Assembly: GCA_964017125.1 (NCBI GenBank)
Contig: OZ024908.1
Location: forward strand, 82,141,155-82,205,154
Length of the DNA: 64,000 nucleotides
From: Flabesymbios commensalis
Taxonomy: Eukaryota > Annelida > Polychaeta > Terebellida > Flabelligeridae
Direction: 5' to 3'
Shown: positions 12,458 to 24,600 of the stretch, in pieces
Layout of the letters: each line of letters opens with the position of its first letter
Numbering within the stretch: the stretch's first letter is position 1
Program-made: the position numbers and the translations under genes
Notes under the pieces: model-generated
The model's database searches: none
Told to the model about the DNA's origin: nothing
What the model saw: only the letters and a program-made list of their open reading frames with translations

Positions 12458-12625
12458 TTATATTACTAGGTTGCTGAGGTCGTTCAGAATGGTGGAGAAG
12501 CGCGGTCGTTTATTCGGTCGTTTGTGCCACGCGGCGTTCATCAGCTGCTGTACTTTGTTAGGACAGTCTTCTGGAGCAGGCAGCCTGTAGCCTTGTTGGA
12601 TTGTCTTGATCACTTCCGACAGCGC
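12458..12625 (-). CDS. Kinase gene, C-lobe and stop
   Basis: 55 codons and TAA (12458-12460). Encodes [20 protein letters not shown] and [18 protein letters not shown], the C-lobe helices with the conserved RP; it ends NDLSNLVI with no tail tyrosine. A possible AATAAA lies about 295 nt downstream (complement of 12158-12163) inside a SINE tail. Confidence 0.93.
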   Translation of the reverse strand, partial: ALSEVIKTIQQGYRLPAPEDCPNKVQQLMNAAWHKRPNKRPRFSTILNDLSNLVI

Positions 12626-15600
12626 CTGTAACGAAATAATCAGGATAATGGTCAGCCTGCTTACGGGCGGATCAGGTGAGGTCTCCCGCCTGTGAGAAAA
12701 AAATGATGGCTTTTCTCATTTTGGAAAAAGGGTTTTTCGGTTATGTCTGAAAAAAATGTCTCCGGGGATGAGGCTCACAACCTTCACACACCACTCAGTA
12801 TAACCATATAGTGTGGGCGTGTAGTGACATCCATCCACAAGGTAAATATTATACACACGGTTAACAGTTCAACTGTTGCACCGAAAGTAAGAAATAATAA
12901 TGTCTAACGAGTTGATTAAATTGAACCATGTTTGACAACTCAATCTAAATTCAAAATTCGCACTCTACAAAATGGCGACGCAACATGCCACTGTACCGTC
13001 CACTCTAGCTCTCAGCACGCATCGTCATTTGACAACTGCAATTAAGTCTGGGACTTATTTAGAACACCGCGACCCTTTGTTCGCCAAGGGTGCATCTATG
13101 TTAAATTAAATTATAAAATGCTTCTTTTTCAAACTCATTTGTATTCCCACCTTCACCTATCAGGTCTGACCGTCAGACTACCCTTGACAACAGGTGCGCC
13201 TCAGAGTTGTACGAACGGGAAGGGATGCGGGCAGCATGAATATTCATTATGACGTCACCGGTTTACTGACTGTAGTGTGGAGGTCACACTCAGGTCAGAT
13301 TGTTTGGGCTGCCAGAATAGGCCAGGGAGGAGGGGGGTCTGAACTCATAGCAAATATACGTGTTATCCAGGAGTCTGCCGGTAGCAGACAACTGGATAGA
13401 TGGAGATGTTGTATCCCTTCCTGCCAGGCATCTGCGAATGAATATTATATACTAGTTTAGAATTAGTAGAGCGAAAAACAGCTTAAAAACAATAAGATTC
13501 GACGCCGCTATCACACTCTCAGCCCCCTTCGGGTGCTAGGTTTCAGTCTGCTTATAGCTAGATTGAATAATTTAAATGTTTACCCAATTTCAACCCAATT
13601 GTGTCTCGCTACCGCGACCTACAGCTTCAAGTATGTCAAAAATACTCACACTTGTTTAATTTGTAACGAAACATTTGCAAATCTTGGATGTGAAAACGTT
13701 TATTTCATTCCCAATAACTGTGATTTGATCGGCTAATAAAAGGAATTAAAACGACTATAGTCGTGATTAACACCCACCAACCCCCCTCCTTCTGTGGATA
13801 TTTTTGGATATATTCTTTTTTAGAATTTGCGATTTGAGTTGAGAGGGTGTATCTCCGGATATGCCACTGTAGTAAAGTGTTCACCCTTAAAGGGCTGAAA
13901 TATTTAGGTATAAACCATGAAGACCAAAGGGTTTTTTATTTGAAATCATCATATCATTTTTGTACCTCCTTTGGTTTCATTTGAATACGGCCACTATAAA
14001 TATTTTATTATTTTGATTTGCAAATGACTGGTCTCAAACATTTCATTTTCACTCACTTGAATATGCGGATCGCGGTAGCGAGACACAACTTCAAGTGGGT
14101 TATTTTTTTAATGTAGCGCTCTCAGGATTGATAGAGTAGATTAATTAAAATTAGACCACATAATAATCAGACAAATAATATGTTGGCAAACTAAATCTAC
14201 AAAAATCTAGCAGCGTAAAATAAGGTGACAATTATATATTTTTTACAAAATGCAGAATATTCTACAACTGATATGAAGGGAAGAAACGCAGACTTACTAT
14301 GTCAGTGTAAGGTGTTTGACCGCGAGTGAACAGTTCCCATAGAACAACACCATAGCTCCAAACGTCGCTTTCTGACGTGAAATACTACAAAAAATCAAAT
14401 AAAAAGCAAATCAAGTTTATTCTCTTGATCTTGTCACAAGAGATGTGATATATATAATAGTTATACATTATTACATGTTTACCAGGAAAGCATACGTCGC
14501 TTTCTGACGTGAAATACTACAAAAAATCAAATAAAAAGCAAATCAAGTTTATTCTCTTGATCTTGTCACAAGAGATGTGATATATATAATAGTTATACAT
14601 TATTACATGTTTACCAGGAAAGCATACAGTAGAATCACAACATTATTTTATTTTATTTTTAATCCGTTTGCATTCTTAAAGATAATTTGTTTGCGTTTAG
14701 ACAGTTTCAATATTACAAATCCACTAACATTCTTATCATTTTAAAAAGTAAAAATCAAGGGATTTGTGAATATGCGTTTGCTTAATAATATAATTCTCTG
14801 CTCTGCAAAAAAAATATCTTTTTAATACATAATGAAACTCGTCTCCCACTTCTTTATGTGGCATAAAGTACAATATTTTAAATTTCTTTCCCCTGAACTT
14901 TGTTTTAATTTTTGAACAGGAAGTCTATGGTTTCGACATCTAAATGTACAGAGGAGAAACCAGAGTGCTGATGGTAGATTGATTATTGTTCTCTTTCAAA
15001 ATTTTGTTTAAATATTTTAAAGTTAATTGTCATACAAACAGTGATTAGGATTCCAACATACAATCAACAATAATATTCCCTCCTAAATTGAATCGGCGTG
15101 ATTGCTGATAATCATGATATCGAAAACCATATTGACTCCCCTCCATAGAGTTGGCCCACAGGCATGACCATCTTAACCCTTAAAGCGCGGAATGTCTTTA
15201 TATAAGCCAAGAGACCAAAGGTTGTTTTCAATTTGAAATCATCACAAATGTCTAAGTTAGCTCTCTCCGTTTTATTTGAAAACCTATGTTGTGGGTCTAC
15301 GGTCATTATATAAATATTTACTCTTTCAGTGGGTGGATTGACTTTAGACGTCAAACGTCCAAGTCGGTCCCACACTGAAAAATACCATTGACAAACTGAT
15401 AGTAATATCAAAAATATACATAATATGTACACTCAAATAAAGTGCCCATAACGTCTTCACTTTTATTGTTTCCCGCAAAAAATAACGGAGATAAAATAAC
15501 CTCCTAATTATTATATGGCACTTACTCGTGACTGGAGGGCGTCTGGTGCTGTCCACTTGACAGCAAACTTCTCATTTCCCCTCACGTAGCCTAGACTGGT

Positions 15601-18600
15601 TGGACGGGACAGGTGAAAGTTACTGATCTGTGAATGCCAAATGCCAAATAATAACTGACATAGTAGGATTCAGTAGAGAATATATTAATTATGGTTCCAA
15701 GAATAAAAATTTAAGTGGTTAAATTAATTGTACTGACTCCTATTTCCAAAGTGAGTAAAATTTATCCACTTTCATATACATGTATGTAGTAGGAATCACA
15801 TTAGGAATAAGCGAGCAGGGATTTTCACGAAATTCTCAGTCAACAAATATTCATTCCATTTTGCAAGCACTGTTTTCTACACATTAGCTTTTATTCTCAG
15901 AATTATATTGCATGTCAAATAGTCCAGCTTTTGGTGATCCTTACTACAATTTCGCATATTTTTTAAGGTAATTGTTATTATTAATTCATGTCTATCTCCG
16001 CCATTGCGCTTCTTTTATTTTGCATATTTTAATGCTTTAAAATCTTACTTCAACCAACATTCAATTTTGCAAGATTAATATAAATTTTAGGAATTTACTA
16101 ACCAAAGTTGTGATCAGATATAATTTGGACCATTTATTATTAAAACTTTTAACAAATATAAAATGCAGGACAGATAAGACACAACTTGTAAACTAAAAAG
16201 CGAATTACAATATTATTCTCTTGATGGAAATAATATAGTTTACTTTTTTATTTATTTCTTTATTGCACCTCCATAGATGAAGAAATAATACATACAAATA
16301 CGACATATAATAGCAACATCGAAATACAGATATACTAAAATATAATATGTAATTTGTATAAAAGACTTTATACTTTTAGTTCATATGCACTCTTATCACT
16401 AGTGATATATTTTTACAATTACATATTAGTAGTCCTTATCATTTTTAATTTGTTAAATAACAGTAGTTATACTTCATCAGCATCACCATAAAATGTTTGT
16501 AAATATTTCGGTGCATATCAAACTAAAATAGTGAATGGTAATAAATATAAGAATATATTATATCTCGACTTATCACAGTAAATGTTCAAGTAAAACTAAT
16601 AATACTATGTATATGTTTCTGTTTATAGTTTACCTTGACTGTGCCGCTCTCAGTCAACATGAGGTTCCTGACGGCTAAATCACAGTGTACCACACCCCTC
16701 TCCTCCAGGTGGCACATCCCACAACACGTCTCCCTGGAAACAAACAGCCATATTACATTACAGGAATCAGAGACTACGTTGCTCTCTTTGGTTCCTGTAA
16801 TGTGACATTAAATGTCACATTACAGGAACCAAAGAGAGCAATGTCACAACACAGAAACCAAAGACAGATGTTACAATACAGTGTTACAAATATAGGAACC
16901 AAAGAGCAATGTCGCAATAAGAAACTAATGTCACAATATTCATTCACTCAATACAGTCTATAGACGTCAGCTTCTGACGTCTAAAGTCGATCCCGGAATT
17001 TAAAATGTTAAAAGGCCCTGGACTCATAACATAGGTATTCAAATGAAGCGAAAAAAGCTAACTGGGGCATTTATGATGATTTCGAATTGAAAAAACCCTT
17101 TGTTTTCATGGTTTATACAACGACATTTTAGCGTTGTAAAGGTTACAGGCCCTCTGGATCAAAGGAGATATATATAATATATAATACAATACGTACTTAC
17201 CTGGCAACTGTGAGTAGTTTGTTGAGATCTACCTGTCCTGGATCACGCAGATTGTCCAGAAGGCACCCACCCCACAGACATTCTGCTACAAGGTAAAATG
17301 GCTTCTGGTTGACAAAGCCCACAAACTGCTCCACGTTACAGTGTTCTAGGTTGCTGAAACAGAAGTATATATGTAGAGATAGTTTAGTCTGAATATTTGG
17401 CCCTTGGAACACTGATGTCGACTACAGTAGACATTCTGTGTTTTTATTAACATCTGTATAACCAATTGTTAAAAGTAAAATATGCCTTCAATCTTTATAT
17501 ACTCATATATGTTGGGACATAAATTTCACAAATCACATACATTTTCAGTCACTTGAAGTTGTGTGTCGCGGTAGCGAGACAGAACTTCAAGTAACTGAAA
17601 ATTCAAATTGAATAGCTCAGTGCTGTAGTGGTAATGCGGATATATTTATTGGATATGCAGTTGATGTTTGAATGGGAAATCATTCAACATGTGGCGCCAC
17701 TCACATGAACTAATCGGGTATACAATAAAGGTATGAAGGCGATATCACACACAAAAAAATGTCTCCATTCTTCAGATTAGTTAGTTAATGTCACAGCTGA
17801 ACCACACAAAATAAATCTGATGAATGGAACATCTATAATCAGTTAAGGTCAGTAAGACGCTTCTGAATGTCAAACAGTAGATTGTTGTGGTAGAAATATA
17901 ACAAACTCGGACGTATATGGATGAATAGACTATTTTCACATATTCATATTAAAATATGTGATATCGCTTTCATACCTTCATTGTATACAGATACATATAC
18001 ATATGATTACAGTTCATGGGAGTGGCGCCAATTGTGGTTATACTGAGCAGAGGACAAACCCCCGATCTTCGTGAAAAAGGCAATTATCGTTCATCACTGC
18101 ATATCAGATTTAATATTGCGAGGAACCTCCGTGACCGAGAGGTAGCGTGCTCGGCCTTAGACCGCAAGGCTCGAATTTCAAATCCAGTGTCTGGAGGGCA
18201 GTGTCTTCTCACTCATCTCACTATCCTCAGGAGGTTCTCCAGGCCCAGTTTAGCCTATATGTGCACAAAGGTGGCCTAAAACCTCATTCATTTAATTTCA
18301 TATCCGGGTATGAAAGGCGATTATCGTACATAACAAACCCCCGCCAAATCCCAGGGTGAAATAGCCTAGCGTATTATACTTTCAAATCCCAAGACGTTGG
18401 CCGACGTTGTACAAATGCTATGCAAATGTTTTGTGTTTGCTGCGTTGTGTACCGTTTGGAAAAGTGAAATCTGTGGCACAAATATGTTTTGAAACTTTAA
18501 TTTTAATACATTTTTAGTCAATTAAATTTGTGGATCGCGGTTGCAGGACACAATTTCACGTAGGTAATATATTATCAAAATATATCATGTGTCAAATATA

Positions 18601-21600
18601 ACAAACAAATGCTCAATGAAGTGTACACTTACAAGACAGCTCACGAAATACTAGTTCTGCGTCAGGGCCGGTAAGTTATATTCTCAAGAAGACTGACACA
18701 GATATTAGGCGTTCGATTGGTCGAGATGGCCACCTCGACCAATCACAAGTATATATCTGTGAGGAAGCACAGTGACAACTCACGTCATAATGGCGGCTTC
18801 AATCAACAGGGCGTCCCGTTCTTTCCTTGTTTTAATCATCACATCTGTATTTGAATACTTTCCATTGCTGACATCTGCAAATAAATGAAATTATTCAGCC
18901 CGCCATCAGAGAAAAATATGCGAAAATATGACCACTTAAATTTAAATGGGTTGCGAAACAAAACGACCAACATCCCTCATACGCGCCATTGATGGTAAAA
19001 CACCGATCTACGAATATCAACCCTCCTAAAACCCAGACGTGTTTCTCCAAATTTTTATTCACATTGCGTATTTCTCATCTCAAAGTGAATGAAAATGTTC
19101 TAATTTTGAAAAAATCCCCAACTAAAATATCACAAATTAAAGCTCGAGAGGGGGGAGGGGGACATCCTACTAAACATCTTAATATTAATATTATGTTACC
19201 TTTCTCCCATTTCCATTAGAAAAGTTAAGATACGTCTTAACTTTTATATTAGAAATAAGAGAAAATTAAGATATTCTGAATAGTAATATGTTCAGTGGGA
19301 AGGGCCTCAGAACTTTTTTGCTTAGCTGGGTTACACTATTATTTATTGAATAACCTCCAATCAAAATATGCCTAGATGCGGCGATGTAGCTTAGCCCTTA
19401 ACCCACTACCCAGCAAGCACGAGCCATCGACCAAATGTGGTTTTAATGCTGGCCCGCCGTCTTCGACGTCGGCCCACCATTAAAACAACATTGGATCAAC
19501 GTCTCGTGTTGGCTGGGTAAGCGTTAATATAGTCGTCTTTAATCCATTTTGTTAATGAAACGACTCATTGTTCTTGGTGACGAAATGAGCGTTCTGCTCA
19601 AATAAAACACATATGAGTACATTATTTAATTTAGAGCTCTGAGGGTTAAGTCATAACATGTTTCAGGATACTGCTTTGCCAGGTTTTCATTAGCTAATCA
19701 AGTCATAAAGTAATCTTTGAAGAAGTACTGACTAAAATACCTGAGAATTCGCCTTCCGTGACGCTGGTCTGCACAGCCACGTCTGCCTTTTTAATGACCA
19801 TGCCCAGGTTTTCCAGGTCTTTCACTTTGACATACCAGGGTGGACATGCCTCGTTGCTGCTCACAAATTCACGTAGATGTGTCTCCAACCCGGATCTCCC
19901 CGGGACCTCATAATACTGGAACCCAGCAGCCATTTGGTGAAACGATATTATGTCGGCGTATTAGCTAGCCCTGAACAAAATTAGCTGGATTTCGCTTGAG
20001 ATTATTCTTATTAATGCTTAGGGTTTTGTGTTTTTGTTTTAACCCTTTAACCGCCGGTGTCGATTATACTTTATCATTTCTTATTAGCACATTAAATAGT
20101 AGCTTTTAAACATGTTAAAGATAAAACGTTACATCAATCACTCAGTCAGATTTCACAATTGCTGACCTTAATTTTGTCAATTCTGGATAATTTTCACTCA
20201 CTTTCAGTGCGGGGATCGACCTTAGATGTCTAAAGTCAAAGTGAAAGAATTAAAAATATATATAATGGTTGTAGACCTATACCCATGATAACATAGGTAT
20301 TCAAATAAAGCGGAAAGAGCTAGATAAGACATATATGATGATTTCAAATTGACCAGATTAGGGTTTTGTTCAATTTGAAATCATCATAAATAAGTCAGCT
20401 CTTGCCGCCTAATTTGAATAACTATGTCATGGGTCTACGGCCTGTATAATTCGTAATTATTTCAGTGCTGAGATCGTCTGTAGACGTCAGAATCTGACCC
20501 CACTGACCTCAATGAGTTCGTGGAGGCTGATGAAGTAGTTGGCGCCGTCTATGGTAAACTTTTGCTGACGTCTCTTGATGGTGTAGTGATCCGGCCCGCC
20601 AGCGGGGGACTGGTGGCTGTTCATGGACAACGTGTACTCTCCCGCGAACTTTGTGCTCTCTCGGATCAGGTAGAGTCCTTCTGCACCGGACGACAACAGA
20701 CGCGCCACCTTCTGGCGATTGATCTTACCATGCAGCCAACTGAAATTCGACAAAGTCATCGCCACTGCATATATTCTGTCGTACACAGCAGCTATTCAAA
20801 GCTGTGAACAAGTGATTTATTACTGTTGTCATTCTTGAAGACATGCATTGCCAGTGGATACACACGATTAATACAATATAATGAACAAACCATCCTTCCC
20901 GAATGTATTTTTACACACAATAATACTTTAATATAATTAGTGATATGATGTGGAGAAGCGCCAAGTAAGCAAATATTATGTAATCATTCAATTATAGGTA
21001 AATCAAAAACTATTCATTTAGATATGAAGGTGCACAAATTTCTGCGTGGTTCGATATTCGCAGAAGAAATTTTCAGCAATGTATGTAGACAGCAATAGAC
21101 CGACTTCCGGGAAGTCAGCACGGAAGATGCCTGTAATCTTTAGATCGGCGGTTTTTCATAAATTACATTCTACTGATTGATACCTCGGTGATTGATCTGG
21201 TGTCACGGCGTAGCTTACACTCTCTGGTCCAATATTATGTTAATACCAGAAATAATAATTTATTCTAAATCAAAATTGAAGCAAATATAAACTCGGATTG
21301 ATAAAATGTCTTGTCGCAGGTTCTTGCTTACATTTTTGTATCTGTGAGCCCTCGTTCTCAAACCACGTGTGTGGGTTGGTTGCAATTTTGGATGAGCTGA
21401 ATTGAGAGAATAAGTTGACCAATGCTTGCCATATCACGTCTTGCCCTAGCGGTGCTGTGGCGAGATATAATAGCATTAAATGTGATTAGATATTTGCGGT
21501 GGTATGCAGTAACTAGATGGGTCATATGCTCACCTTTGACCTGTATTGGTGAAAAACCTTGACCAGTTGTTAACAGTTCTAACGATAAGTTAGCCTTATT

Positions 21601-24600
21601 GTAAACAGTGTCGGATTACTTTGAGGGGTGGTCAGAATTAAAAGCATCTACTACATTTCAATGGACTGCATACGGTACACTAAATAGGTGTATGTAGAGG
21701 TAAGATATTTCTGTAATGTATGATGTGTTTGAATAGAATTTATTTTAAGCGGATTGTCTGCTATTGATGCCAGCCTAAATGGCCCGCACCGTCCAAAAAA
21801 AGATGAACGCTATTCGTGCTCACTCTCAGCAGTGACTGAGAGTGCTGCTCACTACAATTTATGTAGCTCCATGTAGAGGGATTTACATGGTATTGTTTTA
21901 AGAGGAGTTATCTGTCTTAAAAAAATCACGTACAAATAAATAATGAAATTCATCGCCAATGTCTCCTGGTGTAATCATCATTTGGTACATACACGGGTGT
22001 CCCGGAGAACCCGTTCTCCACAGCTAGTTCCTATCAGCAATTTATGGTTTCAGCAACGGCATTTAGTAAATATAATTTTCAGCTTTGTGGTAAAGAAATC
22101 AATTGATTTTCAAAAGTAAAAGTGGTCTTGAATGTTCTATAAATTAAACACTTTTCAGATTCATTGATTTCTTTGACGCTGTTTTTGTCCACCAACTAAC
22201 ACAATACGTTTACCTAATGTTGATGTATAATACAGCCACCGTCTTCGACGTTGGCTCAACAATAAATTTTCATTTCGTAAACGTTTCGTATTTGCTGGGT
22301 ACATACTTACGCTGATTCTGTTGAATAATGTTCCCTTAAGCTGATTGTATATTTACATACGCGCTCGCAGACGTTTGGCTACTACCTTTATTAAACAAAT
22401 GGAAATGAAACTCGGAGCAGAAGACGGTATCACGTTGCTTACAAAGTGATGAAAGATTTTTCACTGGTTTCTTTACAAGATTCTAATTTTGAATATCAGA
22501 TCGGAGCAAACCATTGATAATCGATTTTGTCTATTTTTCGGATCGATCTTGTTTGTTTCGGCACAATTGTTTTTTACTCCCTTTGCCAGATGTATTTCTA
22601 TCTTTTCTTGTGGATGATCTTTTTTTACTTACTTTGCCAGATGTACTTCTTTTTTGTGAATGCTGTACTTATTTCGTCAGCTGTATTTCTATCTTTTCTT
22701 GTGGATGCTCTATTTTGTACTTACTTTGCCAGATGTATTTCTATCTATTCTTGTGGATGCTCTATTTGTCACTTACTTTGCCAAATGTATTTCCACCTTC
22801 TCTTGTGGACGCCCTGTTTTTTACTTACTTTGCCAGATGTATTTCCACCTTCTCTTGTGGACGCTCTATTTGTATTTCCACCTTCCTTTCTTGACGCTCT
22901 CTGATAACCTCCACATAGTTCCCAGGGACAACTCCTGTCCTCCCGTCACCCGTCTCACACTCATACCACAACTCAGCATCCTGAATGAATGAATGGATGA
23001 ATGAATGAATGAATGAATGAATGAATGAATGAATGAATAAATGAATGAATGAATGAATGAATGAATGAATGAATGAATGAATGAATGAATGAATGAATGA
23101 ATGAATGAATGAATGAATGAATGAATAAATGAATGAATGAATGAATGAATGAATGAATGAATGAATGAATGAATGAATGAATGAATGAATGAATGAATGA
23201 ATGAATGAATGAATGAATGAATGAATGAATGAATAAACTAACAAACGAATAAATAAATGAACGAATGAATGAATGACTTCTTGTTCTTCTTTGATTACAA
23301 AGCTCACTAGTGAGTAATGTCGCAATGAGTGCCTGAACGAACAGTCATTTTGATGTTGGCCCATTGTCTGCGACGCTGGACCTGCATTTAACCAGGCTTT
23401 AGAAACAATAACAGATAAATAATGAATTGAATGTAATATACCTGGACGTCAGATGTGATTGTGAAGGTTTCTCCAGCCGTAAAAACCAAGCTGTCTTCCT
23501 CTGTGCCGTCATAATCATACAGTGTGATCACCTTCGTCCCTGCTTTAATGGATGCCTGAAATAAAAAGAGGTGTATTAATCTAACAAGAACGTGTGTTTA
23601 AAGGGAAATGCGTTACGTTGGTAGAAAGCGCTTAAATTAACACATAGCTGATAGAGCTCAAGTTGTTGTATAAGGGTTTCGACTGATTTTTTCGCGAAGG
23701 TGTGACAGGCCTACTGCAGCGCTGAAATATTTTTGTCAAACCCATGGGGACCAAAGGATTTTTTCAATTTTAAATAATCATGATTGTCTTCTTTAGCTCT
23801 TTCACTTGAATACCTATATGCTATGGGTCTGAACCATTATAATATTTTTTAGATATTTCATTGCGATGACCATCTCTAGCCTAGCATTTGAAGCTGGAAT
23901 TGCTAACGCAATTTCCAGCTCCAAATGACAAAAAATAAATATATTTATGAAGAAGTAAACGTCTTCAAAATTGTATCTTTAAATTAGCTAAGCATCTACC
24001 ACAAGCAGTTTTAGCAATTCAAGTTGAATTTATTTGGTTTGACATTTGCTTGAAAACGCATATATATGGTCCCCGCAGCATAAGGGTTAGACGTCTAAAG
24101 ACGGTGCCAGCACTTGAAGGGTTAAATTTATTGACCATGAAATGTTCTCACCTGTGGGCCCGCGCATGCACATGCGCTGTGAGAGCGATGTGTTCTAAAC
24201 ACACCCTGTATAAACACGTGTTGTGTTATACACCCGTCTAATCAATTTCACGTGATCAAAAAATCTAGCATAATAAGCATGAAGTCTACACAATGCTTAA
24301 ATTATACCTGCTCGAATTGTCCATTTTGGCATGAAACGTGAGGTATTTTCACATTTAGCTGTTTAGGGGCCTACGTGAGTAAAGTAGGCCTATGGTTTCC
24401 CCAGGCTGGGAAGAGGACCTGCCCTACAAACACTACATGTGGGCTTATAATAATTGATTTAAATATTTAATATTGACTTGATTCCGGGCCACAATCGCAA
24501 TAGTCCAGTTGCCAGCACCATCATTCATGTAGTGGACACGGATTTTTTTATTGATTTGTGTTCACATGCATATTTCAAGTCCTTTCAGCTTTGTTGGCGT

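Larger units (their letters stand above)
12626..14297 (-). other. Kinase last intron
   Basis: Holds family A and B MITE pieces (13575-13770, 13883-14125) and a GTCAGACTAC-containing unique stretch; no further exon is required because flanking exons join in phase. Confidence 0.7.

Noticed and set aside
19741-19935. Separate start codon ([10 protein letters not shown]) for a kinase-only product
   Set aside because: The ATG is upstream of the acceptor that completes the SH2 domain in frame; intronic in the reconstructed transcript.
22825-23364. 179-codon minus-strand ORF rich in HSFI units
   Set aside because: It is the translation of the ATTC microsatellite joined to the true SH3 exon; only 22829-22980 is coding.
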